A stretch of DNA of 64,000 nt from Jeotgalibaca arthritidis (GTDB taxonomy: Bacteria; Bacillota; Bacilli; Lactobacillales; Aerococcaceae): NCBI RefSeq assembly GCF_011100465.1, contig NZ_CP049740.1:62001-126000 (forward strand), given 5' to 3'. The first letter of the stretch is position 1; each line of letters begins with the position of its first letter. This document shows, piece by piece, positions 1 through 6,919 of this stretch. The translations under genes and the position numbers were made by a program. The notes under the pieces were generated by a model. That model had not been told where the DNA came from and searched no databases. It worked only from the letters and a program-made list of their open reading frames with translations.

Positions 1-484
1 AAGGACCAACCGGCATTACAAAAACAGAGAAAATATATTCTGGTGCAGGTTTTACACCGATATTATCGCCCACGCCAATCAAATATGGTCTAATATACAA
101 GGTACTACCTGATTCATAGGGTGGCACCCAAGCTTCGTTAGCGCGAACCACTTGTTTCACGGCATCCACGAATTTATCGACCGGCACCGTTGGCATCATC
201 AAACGTTCACAACTTTTAATCATGCGTTTGGCATTTTCATCTGGTCTGAAAAGTTGGATATCGCCCTCTTTTGTTCGGTAAGCTTTTAAGCCTTCAAAAC
301 AAGATTGACCGTAATGGAGGGCAGTAGAGCCCTCACTAATGGTAATGGTATTATCTGTTACTAATTGGCCATCATCCCACTGACCGTCTTTCCAATAAGA
401 GATATAGCGATAGTCTGTCTTCATATAAGAAAAGCCTAAGTTTTCCCAATCTAAATCTACGGTTTTAAGATTTTCTGCTGTCAT
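1..484 (-). CDS. ilvE: Branched-chain amino acid aminotransferase (3' end outside window)
   Basis: This is the N-terminal ~161 residues of a fold-type IV PLP aminotransferase that interconverts Leu/Ile/Val and their 2-oxo acids. The frame is open from the ATG at 484 to the window edge. Visible family signatures are [12 protein letters not shown] and [13 protein letters not shown]. The PLP-binding lysine lies beyond the edge and cannot be checked. A clear GGAGG precedes the ATG. The gene sits alone behind a ~270-nt leader with its own promoter, a short branched-chain-rich ORF and a terminator-like hairpin, so its expression is probably tuned to branched-chain amino acid supply (inference). Confidence 0.95.
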   Translation of the reverse strand, partial: MTAENLKTVDLDWENLGFSYMKTDYRYISYWKDGQWDDGQLVTDNTITISEGSTALHYGQSCFEGLKAYRTKEGDIQLFRPDENAKRMIKSCERLMMPTVPVDKFVDAVKQVVRANEAWVPPYESGSTLYIRPYLIGVGDNIGVKPAPEYIFSVFVMPVGP

Positions 485-519
485 AGTTATTCCTCCAGTT
501 TAACACTGATATTTTTGCT

Positions 520-562
520 AAAAAGAAAAGATGGACTGCTGCTAAGAGCGGGCCCACCTTTC
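520..562 (-). terminator. Attenuator-like terminator in the ilvE leader
   Basis: On the minus strand, GAAAGGTGGGC pairs with GTCCATCTTTT (G-U pairs included) and the downstream arm runs into a T-rich tract, TTTTCTTTTT. The hairpin ends ~25 nt before the ilvE ribosome binding site, so it would stop transcription before ilvE. Its 5' arm overlaps AAGGTGGGCCCGC, which resembles the T-box motif (about 11 of 14 positions). Competing pairings exist upstream (GGGC with GCCC, TAAGAG with CTCTTA), as expected for an attenuator. Confidence 0.6.
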
Positions 563-623
563 ACAACGAGCCCTTACTCAACAAGAAGAGGACTCTTATT
601 TTTGTTTATCACAAAATAGAATC

Positions 624-719
624 CTAAGGCTCAATATTCACAAAAATGACAGCTTGGAGTACTAAGATGCTGTTTTTAAACATGTTTTTTCTAGTCATTG
701 CCATTATACTATTTTGCAT
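624..719 (-). CDS. Putative leader peptide upstream of ilvE (31 codons)
   Basis: A short ORF starts at the ATG at 719, seven bases after a strong AGGAGG, and ends in TAG at 624-626. Residues 18-27 read ILVLQAVIFV, with seven branched-chain residues out of ten. It lies between a good promoter and the terminator before ilvE, the arrangement of an amino-acid attenuation leader. It could instead be incidental within a T-box-type leader RNA, because the same codons also form one arm of a stem that covers the ORF's own start. It is too short for routine gene calling. Confidence 0.55.
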   Translation of the reverse strand: MQNSIMAMTRKNMFKNSILVLQAVIFVNIEP

Positions 720-731
720 CTTAGTTCCTCC
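656..731 (-). promoter_or_regulatory. Stem sequestering the start of the ilvE leader ORF
   Basis: Positions 717-731 (ribosome binding site plus ATG of the leader ORF) are complementary to 656-669, which are the Ile-Leu-Val-Leu codons of the same ORF. The stem is 9 bp, a 1x2 internal loop, then 4 bp, closed by a 47-nt loop. In RNA it would hide the start site unless it is melted, for example by a translating ribosome. The pairing is seen directly; its regulatory role is inference. Confidence 0.5.
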
Positions 732-761
732 TCTCGTCATTTGACTATTGATTATGTAGCT

Positions 762-790
762 ATTCTATATTTCTAATGAGAATAAGTCAA
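762..790 (-). promoter_or_regulatory. Promoter of the ilvE leader transcript
   Basis: The -35 TTGACT (785-790) and -10 TAGAAT (762-767) are separated by exactly 17 bp, a sigma-A-type promoter. The transcript would begin near 755, giving a leader of ~270 nt before ilvE. Confidence 0.75.
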
Positions 791-818
791 TGGTATTTCT
801 AATTATTCTCTAATTTTA

Positions 819-1268
819 TTAATTAGCAGGGTAATCGACATACTCATTGGTAATAATATCCAATTCCTGTACATTTCCTGTTTCATTATCGTATCGGAAA
901 AATCCTCTTGAGCTAGCCGCTGCGTCACCATTTTCACGAATATTAATAGTCACGATTTCTCCTTCTACACCATCAATCAGGTAAAGGAAGTCATCACCTT
1001 CTTCTAAACCAGTTAAATCTGAAATCGCTGTTTTTGCTGCTTCAATTTTTGCTGCTTCGTCATGGTTTAATTCCGTGTCAGTTGATTCGTCAGTTGATTC
1101 AGCAACTGATTCACTTTCAACTGCACCGTTCGTTGATTCTTCAACCGATTCAACTACCGCTTCTGAGCTACTTTCTGCTGAACCCACATTTGGATCAGTT
1201 GTATCGGTACAGGCTGCTAATAATAAAGTCGCACCTAATAATAGTGAATATTTTTTAATATTAATCAT
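819..1268 (-). CDS. Small secreted lipoprotein, function unknown
   Basis: The product has 149 residues. A type II signal peptide ends in the lipobox LAAC around residues 17-20, so Cys20 should be lipid-modified and anchor the protein to the outer face of the membrane. Next comes a low-complexity Ser/Glu/Thr-rich linker (about residues 30-68) and then a compact C-terminal domain (about 75-149) with alternating beta-type residues. I do not recognise the C-terminal domain. The ATG at 1268 has an AGGGA ribosome site. It follows the phosphoesterase gene by 24 nt, so the two may be cotranscribed. The linker suggests a surface spacer. Confidence 0.7.
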   Translation of the reverse strand: MINIKKYSLLLGATLLLAACTDTTDPNVGSAESSSEAVVESVEESTNGAVESESVAESTDESTDTELNHDEAAKIEAAKTAISDLTGLEEGDDFLYLIDGVEGEIVTINIRENGDAAASSRGFFRYDNETGNVQELDIITNEYVDYPAN

Positions 1269-1292
1269 TCAATCCCTGCTTTCTTTTTCTTA

Positions 1293-2237
1293 TTATCGTT
1301 TAGCTGTATCACTTTCGAGCGAAAGAATACCTTGATAGTCGGGGTGTTTCATATCAAATTCAGATACGTGGGCCGGTCCTCGCATCACTTCGCGAACCAC
1401 ATTTAATAGACCATCTTCATTAGCCTTTATTTTCCATCTGACGAGCTGAATAATCTCGCCATTTAATTCCAAGGCCGTAATAATCGTCGGATAAACACAA
1501 CACCCAATGTTAAAGTAAGGCAATGTAGCTGTCTTTGGAAATTTAAAGCGATGAGTATGCCCACAAATGAGCATCATCTTGTTTTCCGCAATCCACTTGG
1601 AATAATTTTTTTCTATTTTGTGGCGGCGATGAATATTTTTAACGGGACTCACTGGATTTCGAATCCCAAAGGCATGTAGAAAGCGCCAAAAATATTTCAA
1701 CGACAGCATGGTTAACATCCAAAATTGATCGTTGGGGGCATCCCCTTGATGACCGTGAACAGTAAAAATTTCTTGCCCTGTCTTCTTGTGTTTTAAAACA
1801 AGGGCTTCAATCGGCTTCAGGTCTTTTAGAAAATCAAAAAAAGTCTCCGAATACTCATCGTAGTTGCGGTAGTAATGCTTTTCGACATAGTGCTGATGCT
1901 TCATATAGATATTGTGATTGCCATACATCATAATAAAACGATCATCATCGTAGAATTTCTTAATCGTTGAAAAGACTTCTGGATGGGCGTTTTTGATGTG
2001 TTTGACATCTTGATATTCCCACAGTTCATCCCCATCACCAGCTTCGACATAGGTGTACCCATTTTTGTAATAGTAATCAATGGCGTACTGAAAAATATTG
2101 CGGTTGCGAGTGAATTCGTCTGATAAACTGCCATCGCCTCGGTGTTGATCACTGATGAATACATATTTAGTCGTCTCATCAAAGACTTCCACCCTTGCAC
2201 CTTCATAGGCAGCTGTTAAGCGTTGTTTGGTAAACAT
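1293..2237 (-). CDS. Calcineurin-like metallophosphoesterase
   Basis: This 314-residue protein carries the full metallophosphoesterase motif set in order: SDQHRGD (D-x-H), GDGDE, GNHN, HGHQ and GHTH, which together bind two divalent metals. These enzymes hydrolyse phosphomono- or diesters; the substrate cannot be told from sequence. No signal peptide or membrane segment is seen, so it is probably cytoplasmic. I chose the ATG at 2237 because GAGGAG lies 8 nt upstream; a GTG three codons earlier overlaps that site. It probably leads a two-gene unit with the downstream lipoprotein. Confidence 0.8.
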   Translation of the reverse strand: MFTKQRLTAAYEGARVEVFDETTKYVFISDQHRGDGSLSDEFTRNRNIFQYAIDYYYKNGYTYVEAGDGDELWEYQDVKHIKNAHPEVFSTIKKFYDDDRFIMMYGNHNIYMKHQHYVEKHYYRNYDEYSETFFDFLKDLKPIEALVLKHKKTGQEIFTVHGHQGDAPNDQFWMLTMLSLKYFWRFLHAFGIRNPVSPVKNIHRRHKIEKNYSKWIAENKMMLICGHTHRFKFPKTATLPYFNIGCCVYPTIITALELNGEIIQLVRWKIKANEDGLLNVVREVMRGPAHVSEFDMKHPDYQGILSLESDTAKR

Positions 2238-2356
2238 AGCTTTCACTCCTCATCTACTCTTTTCTTGCGAGTAACAATAAAGCTCTTAGTTTAATTATAC
2301 GTGAAGAATGATTAAAATAAAAATATGTCGCAAAAACTTGAGAAAAGCTTAACCTG

Positions 2357-2794
2357 CTACACGAGAGATTTTTCCATTCGAATATGTCCTACTGGCGCAG
2401 ATAGCATAATATAAGGTTCTCCAACGGTATGGTAGCCCTGCTTTTCATAAAAGCCTTGCGCTGATAGTCGTGCTGCTAGATTAACCGATTTAGCCCCTTG
2501 GCTGTGGCCTATTTTTTCTAATTCGTTGAGTACTAATCGACCAATCCCGCCTTGTTGTTGTCGTGTATCCACGCAAATGTAGTCAATGTGATAGTCTTTA
2601 TTTTGTAGTATCGCAATTCCTACGCCTAATAAAGTGGTGTCGCTAAATGCACCAATAATAACGGCTTCTTCTTCATTCGTTAAATCTTCGTCGTAAATGG
2701 ATAGGCCTAGCGGTTCTCTCATTATTGTATTTCTGAGTGCTATCGTTTCTTGGTAGTCGGGACTTCCGTAAGCCAGTTGTTTTAATAAGACCAT
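2357..2794 (-). CDS. GNAT-family N-acetyltransferase
   Basis: A protein of ~145 residues with the GNAT fold pattern. DYICVDTRQQQGGIG (about residues 72-86) matches the acetyl-CoA pyrophosphate-binding motif A (Q/R-x-x-G-x-G/A). It is followed by a helix and AARLSAQGFYEKQGY, the typical C-terminal motif B region. It transfers an acetyl group from acetyl-CoA to an unknown amine. A run of six Gs serves as ribosome site before two adjacent ATGs (2797 and 2794). I prefer the second on spacing. It is divergent from the tmRNA gene. Confidence 0.8.
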   Translation of the reverse strand: MVLLKQLAYGSPDYQETIALRNTIMREPLGLSIYDEDLTNEEEAVIIGAFSDTTLLGVGIAILQNKDYHIDYICVDTRQQQGGIGRLVLNELEKIGHSQGAKSVNLAARLSAQGFYEKQGYHTVGEPYIMLSAPVGHIRMEKSLV

Positions 2795-2857
2795 CATATC
2801 CCCCCATATATCGTTTAATGGTAATTATACGCCATTATGCTGGAAAAAGTGACTTAT

Positions 2858-2885
2858 TTGACAAATTAATGCTTTACGGTATAAT
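2858..2885 (+). promoter_or_regulatory. Promoter of ssrA
   Basis: A consensus -35 TTGACA (2858-2863) and a consensus -10 TATAAT (2880-2885) are separated by 16 bp. Transcription would start near 2892, about 30 nt before the mature tmRNA 5' end, which fits 5' processing by RNase P. Confidence 0.85.
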
Positions 2886-2923
2886 TAATTGTACTCAATA
2901 TGAGTAGCCCTTAATCTGATTAA

Positions 2924-3287
2924 GGGGATGTTACGGATTCGACAGGTATAGGTCGAGCTTTTGACGCGCTTCGTAGGTTACGGCTACGCAAAAACGTTCC
3001 AGTTAAATATAACTGCAAAAACAAACAATAACACTTTAGCTTTCGCTGCGTAAAACCAGCTAGCTAAGATCCTCTTGGTATCGTCCATGTACTCAAGTAA
3101 GGGTCTCAAACTTAGTGGACTACACCGTGACTTTCCACCTGGAGGAATCGGAAGAGACTAATCAGGTTAGCGTTGTGTAACGCCTGTTAAACGGCTAACA
3201 CGAGGCGAACTCCAAATTGTTTAACTATGAGCGTAGACTTGGAAGTGCCGATATATTTGGACGCGGGTTCGACTCCCGCCATCTCCA
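2924..3287 (+). ncRNA. ssrA: Transfer-messenger RNA (tmRNA)
   Basis: The tRNA-like ends pair: 5' GGGGATG with 3' CATCTCC, plus discriminator A3287. The T arm GGGTTCGACTCCCGCC and the conserved 5' region GTTACGGATTCGACAGG are present. The CCA end is not encoded. The tag frame starts at the GCA resume codon (3015) and ends in TAA (3051-3053), giving AKTNNNTLAFAA. tmRNA with SmpB rescues stalled ribosomes and marks the nascent protein for ClpXP; smpB, rnr and clpP are all in this window. The length of 364 nt is normal for Firmicutes. Confidence 0.97.
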
Positions 3288-3291
3288 TACT

Positions 3292-3346
3292 ATTCCAGAG
3301 CCGTCTGGAATGCGAAAGTCCTTGATTTTTATCAAGGGCTTTTTTG
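3292..3346 (+). terminator. Hairpin and rho-independent terminator behind ssrA
   Basis: A perfect 8-bp hairpin (3292-3311, ATTCCAGA / TCTGGAAT) is followed by a canonical terminator. Its stem GTCCTTGAT / ATCAAGGGC (3318-3339) is closed by TTTT and followed by six Ts. The first hairpin may block 3' exonucleases or guide 3'-end maturation (inference). Confidence 0.85.
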
Positions 3347-3369
3347 TTTGCCCTCTTTTATAGGAAAAG

Positions 3370-3462
3370 CGGTCTTTGCAAACGATTATTCATTTGCAAA
3401 AACCGAAATAAGCTGAAAAACGGTAGTTGAAAACCAATTTTCGTTTGCAAAAACCGAAATAG
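3370..3462. repeat. Two degenerate copies of the adjacent palindromic terminator
   Basis: Two segments resemble the perfect palindrome at 3469-3510. The first has CGGTCTTTGCAAA facing TTTGCAAAAACCG (12 of 13 bases complementary). The second has a weaker left arm, CGGTAGTTGAAAA, facing TTTGCAAAAACCG. Both right arms end in CCGAAATA. Together with the terminator they form a row of three related hairpins spaced ~50 bp apart, suggesting local duplication. Confidence 0.6.
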
Positions 3463-3463
3463 C

Positions 3464-3512
3464 CAAAAAACCGGTCTTTGAAAGTAAATGATCACTTTCA
3501 AAGACCGGTTTC
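3464..3512 (-). terminator. Bidirectional terminator, 17-bp perfect stem
   Basis: AACCGGTCTTTGAAAGT (3469-3485) and its exact reverse complement (3494-3510) enclose an 8-nt loop. On the minus strand the stem is followed by TTTTTT, so it terminates the fbp-phosphatase unit. On the plus strand it is followed by a T-rich tract and can back up the ssrA terminator. Confidence 0.85.
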
Positions 3513-3516
3513 GTTT

Positions 3517-4260
3517 TTATTCGTCTGTTTCTTTATCAGATGGCAAGATTTTATGGCTCGTAGGCTCATCATTGCCACCCGGTGTATTGTCTGGTGCGAA
3601 ATGTTCAGTACTATTGAATTTTTCTAAATGATAGAAGCCATCATAGTAACTGACAACTGAAATACTGGCATTATCTAAATGACGATCGATTTCGAAATCT
3701 GGAATAAGAGCATGGATTATGTTTCGAATGGTCATCCCATGAGAAACAATCAAAATGTTTTGCCCAGAATCGCGATGCTTATCAATTAACTTGATTAAGC
3801 CACGTTCGACACGCAACCAGAATGTTAAGTAGTCTTCTGCTTCGTGGTACGGATCCATTTTGCGCATTCCGTTTAATTCTTTAATAACAGATGTGTTATC
3901 TGAGTAATCAATCCCATTTTCAAATCCTAAAAACTGGTGCAGCTGCGCCCATGTTTCGGTCGCATCCAAACCTTCATATGAACCAAAGAAAATTTCTCTA
4001 AATTCAGGCATTGCTTTCACACTCGGTGTGTCTTTGTGTTCATTTTCATTTAAAATGATTTGTGCTGTTTCAAATGTTCGTCTTAAGTCACTGCAGTAAA
4101 CAGCATCAAACTTGATGTTTGCTAGTCCTGCTCCACTGCGTGATACATCGCGTTTCCCTCTATTAGTCAAAGGAGCGTCTGACCAACCTTGCATGCGATT
4201 GTACTGATTTAAGTAGGTCTCGCCATGTCTCATAAAATAAAATGTGACTCCCTTAGTCAT
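3517..4260 (-). CDS. Histidine phosphatase family protein (phosphoglycerate mutase-like)
   Basis: A protein of ~247 residues starting with the phosphohistidine motif FYFMRHGET near the N terminus. It also has TNRGKRD and a second catalytic histidine in ILIVSHGMTIRN. The family covers cofactor-dependent phosphoglycerate mutases and many broad phosphatases. The glycolytic mutase here is likely GpmI at 15.7-17.2 kb, so this one is more probably a phosphatase. I chose the ATG at 4260 (AGAGGTG 7 nt upstream) over an earlier start that overlaps fbp. It follows fbp by 19 nt and should be cotranscribed with it. The C-terminal ~25 residues are polar and may be disordered. Confidence 0.8.
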   Translation of the reverse strand: MTKGVTFYFMRHGETYLNQYNRMQGWSDAPLTNRGKRDVSRSGAGLANIKFDAVYCSDLRRTFETAQIILNENEHKDTPSVKAMPEFREIFFGSYEGLDATETWAQLHQFLGFENGIDYSDNTSVIKELNGMRKMDPYHEAEDYLTFWLRVERGLIKLIDKHRDSGQNILIVSHGMTIRNIIHALIPDFEIDRHLDNASISVVSYYDGFYHLEKFNSTEHFAPDNTPGGNDEPTSHKILPSDKETDE

Positions 4261-4279
4261 CTTACACCTCTTTAAAAAT

Positions 4280-6265
4280 CTATTTCGTTTTGACAGTTTC
4301 GACAATACGTCCTTCTTGATAGGCCAACAATAATTTTTGTAAATCTTTGACTTGTTGGGTTAAACGCACGCCGACATCTGTTTCACGTACTGTTTTTCGT
4401 TCTAGTTCTTTGTCCACTACTCGACGTGTAGACACAATATCAATTTCATTAAGCAATGCGTCCGTTACCGAAGTAAAGGGTTGATGAGAAACGAGTTGCA
4501 TACCAAATGAATTATATAATAAGGTATAGCCCGCTAAACCGGTTGTATCTTGGTAAGCTTTTGAAAAGCCACCATCGATAACGATAAGCTTACCATCAGC
4601 CTTCAGAGGATTTTCCCCACGCTTTTCTTTAACTGGCGTGTGGCCATTAATAATATGACCTTTTGACGGATCCAAATCAAATTCTCTTAAAATCATTTCG
4701 CAAGTTGCAACATTGTCCCGCTCTTTGTAGTAGATATTTTTCTCTTCAAGATGGGTTGCTTTATCTTTGATATACAAGCGTTCAAAGGTCGTCATCTTAT
4801 CTTTTCCGAAAAGTGACGAGGCCTTTCCTTCCCATTGATACCAGATATAATCAAGATTTTTTTGGTTGCTTAGGCCTTTTTTACGGTTTAAGTAGCCTTT
4901 TCTCAAAATATCTTCGTATTTATCTAGCAAGTTTTTTCCGCTATATGACTTATTATTAATCGTCATCTCCATAAAGCTGCCATCTTTATTAAGTGGTACA
5001 CAGCCATGGAACAGCAGGTTATCATTATATTTAAGATAGAGGCTTCCCTTGCTGTATAGAAATTGGGTATGCTTGTGAAGGCGTTCTGAGTTCATAAAGC
5101 CGTCTGTCAACCGTTGAATCACCACTTCTTCTTCAGCAGTGAGTTTGTAGGGATCGTTTGGATCAATCGTTGGAAAGTAATCACACGTTAATGGGTATTC
5201 CTTACCATCTAGACGAATGGTTCCTTTTTCGTAATCAATATCAGACAGTAACAAGCGATCATTCATTTCAAATTCAGGATGACGCTTAATGATCTCGCCT
5301 TCCAACTTAAATTGGATAATCGAAATCGCTTGATTCATCTTCGCAATTTGACGAATTTCTTCTGGATAAATTTTTTCTTCCGAGTCTGGATTGATTTTTG
5401 GCATAAATGGTTCGTAACGATCTTCTGTATAATTCATTTCTGAAAATAGCATCAACGACCGCAATGAGATTCCGTAAGCATCTTCGATAATTTCAAGATT
5501 ATCGTAGCGCGCACAAATCCGAATTACATTCGCTATACAAGCTGCTGAACCACTCGCTGCACCCATCCATAACACGTCATGATTTCCCCATTGAATATCT
5601 AATTCATGACCATCCATTAACGTATCAATAATACGGTCTGGGTATGGGCCACGATCATAAATATCACCAACTACATGTATATGGTCAACCACTAGTCGTT
5701 GGATAACATGGGCAAATGCAGAAATTAATTCTTTTCCTCGTTTTAAAGAAATAACCGTCTTAATAATCTTATCATAGTAGTCTTCTTTATTCGACATTAT
5801 CGTATCCTTGAACAAGAGCTCCTCAATAATATAGGCATAATCACTTGGCAAGGCTTTTCTAACTTTAGAACGGGTATATTTAGACACAACAAAGGCACAG
5901 AGTTCTGTAATGCGTGTCGTTGTCAAAATAAAGAATTCTTCAATTTCTTCCTGACTCTCAAGTGAAGCTACAATTAAATCTATTTTCTTATCGGGGTAAT
6001 AGACAATGGTAGCGAGCTGATTCATTTCCTTGGTGCTTAAACGGCCTTGGAAAACCTCTTTAATTTTTTCTTTAACGTTACCTGATCCATTTCTAAGAAC
6101 ATGTTGAACAGCATAATATTCCCCGTGCAAATCACTAATGAAATGCTCGGTCGCTTTGGGTAAGTTCATGATCGCTTCTAAGTTGATTATCTCGGTAACC
6201 GTATCGGCAATCGTTGGATATTCTTTCGAAAGTAATCGCAGGTATTTATCTGTTTGAACAATCAT
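4280..6265 (-). CDS. fbp: Fructose-1,6-bisphosphatase class III
   Basis: At 661 residues this matches the long Firmicute class III FBPase. It hydrolyses fructose-1,6-bisphosphate to fructose-6-phosphate in gluconeogenesis. Metallophosphatase-like motifs appear in order: SDLHGEYY (about residue 44), GDIYDRG (about 200), WGNHD (about 226) and INGHTPV in the C-terminal half. The ATG at 6265 has GGAGGT upstream. It shares a transcript with the phosphatase gene behind it. Its substrate is also the expected effector of CggR, whose glycolytic operon lies at 14-21 kb, so FBPase activity opposes that induction signal (established for CggR; inferred here). Confidence 0.93.
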   Translation of the reverse strand: MIVQTDKYLRLLSKEYPTIADTVTEIINLEAIMNLPKATEHFISDLHGEYYAVQHVLRNGSGNVKEKIKEVFQGRLSTKEMNQLATIVYYPDKKIDLIVASLESQEEIEEFFILTTTRITELCAFVVSKYTRSKVRKALPSDYAYIIEELLFKDTIMSNKEDYYDKIIKTVISLKRGKELISAFAHVIQRLVVDHIHVVGDIYDRGPYPDRIIDTLMDGHELDIQWGNHDVLWMGAASGSAACIANVIRICARYDNLEIIEDAYGISLRSLMLFSEMNYTEDRYEPFMPKINPDSEEKIYPEEIRQIAKMNQAISIIQFKLEGEIIKRHPEFEMNDRLLLSDIDYEKGTIRLDGKEYPLTCDYFPTIDPNDPYKLTAEEEVVIQRLTDGFMNSERLHKHTQFLYSKGSLYLKYNDNLLFHGCVPLNKDGSFMEMTINNKSYSGKNLLDKYEDILRKGYLNRKKGLSNQKNLDYIWYQWEGKASSLFGKDKMTTFERLYIKDKATHLEEKNIYYKERDNVATCEMILREFDLDPSKGHIINGHTPVKEKRGENPLKADGKLIVIDGGFSKAYQDTTGLAGYTLLYNSFGMQLVSHQPFTSVTDALLNEIDIVSTRRVVDKELERKTVRETDVGVRLTQQVKDLQKLLLAYQEGRIVETVKTK

Positions 6266-6381
6266 GGTCTAACCTCCATACAATCATCGTTATATTTATC
6301 ATATCTTTTAAACCGTCAAATGAACAGTCTAAATTAGACATTTGATGAAAGTATTTTAATAAATACGCATTTTTGTCACAA

Positions 6382-6419
6382 AAAAAAGAGAGTAGTTTTC
6401 ATAAAAACTGCTCCCTTTC
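6382..6419 (-). terminator. Terminator behind smpB
   Basis: On the minus strand AAAGGGAGCAGTTTT and AAAACTACTCTCTTT form a stem with a short loop, followed by a run of Ts. It ends the secG-est-rnr-smpB unit. Confidence 0.85.
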
Positions 6420-6425
6420 CTTATT

Positions 6426-6887
6426 CTAATAACGATTCTTTAATGCACGATCGACTTCGCGTTTCATATCTTTTTGTTTTAGCGACTCACGTTTATCGTA
6501 TTTTTTCTTACCTTGAGCGACACCAATTAACACTTTTGCATAACCATCTTTAATATAAACTTTCAATGGAATTACGGTAACCCCTTGTGTTTTTGTTTGA
6601 TTAGCTAAGTAATTGATTTGCTTTTTATGCAGTAAGAGTTTGCGTGAACGAAGTGGATCATGGTTAAAAATGTTTCCTTGTTCAAACGGACTGATATGTA
6701 CATTTTGCAAAGTCGCTTCTCCATTACGGATGGACACATAGCCATCTCGAATGTTAATACGAGCATTACGAATGGATTTAATTTCAGTGCCTTTTAAAAC
6801 CATCCCTGCTTCAAATGTTTCCAGAATACTATATTCGTAACTGGCCTGTCTGTTTTGGGCAAGAACTTTTCCGTCTCCCTTTGGCAT
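6426..6887 (-). CDS. smpB: SsrA-binding protein SmpB
   Basis: A protein of 153 residues with the SmpB beta-barrel signatures [26 protein letters not shown] and [10 protein letters not shown], and the basic C-terminal tail [14 protein letters not shown] that enters the mRNA channel. It binds the tRNA-like domain of tmRNA, encoded 3.5 kb away, and is required for trans-translation. The ATG at 6887 (AGGT upstream) is preferred over an adjacent GTG at 6890. It is 33 nt behind rnr, in the common Firmicute order secG-est-rnr-smpB. Here fbp and the phosphatase gene separate it from ssrA. Confidence 0.95.
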   Translation of the reverse strand: MPKGDGKVLAQNRQASYEYSILETFEAGMVLKGTEIKSIRNARINIRDGYVSIRNGEATLQNVHISPFEQGNIFNHDPLRSRKLLLHKKQINYLANQTKTQGVTVIPLKVYIKDGYAKVLIGVAQGKKKYDKRESLKQKDMKREVDRALKNRY

Positions 6888-6919
6888 CACTTCTACCTCA
6901 ATTTCTGCTTCAAAATTTT

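Noticed and set aside
819-1335. Plus-strand open frames opposite the lipoprotein gene
   Set aside because: They are shadows of the Ser/Glu repeat codons, without ribosome sites or recognisable products.
3370-3512. CRISPR array
   Set aside because: The repeats are palindromic and degenerate, only three units exist, there are no unique spacers and no cas genes.
3517-4260. Calling this gene the glycolytic phosphoglycerate mutase
   Set aside because: It lacks a glycolytic context, and a complete GpmI is encoded in the glycolytic operon; the family is broad.
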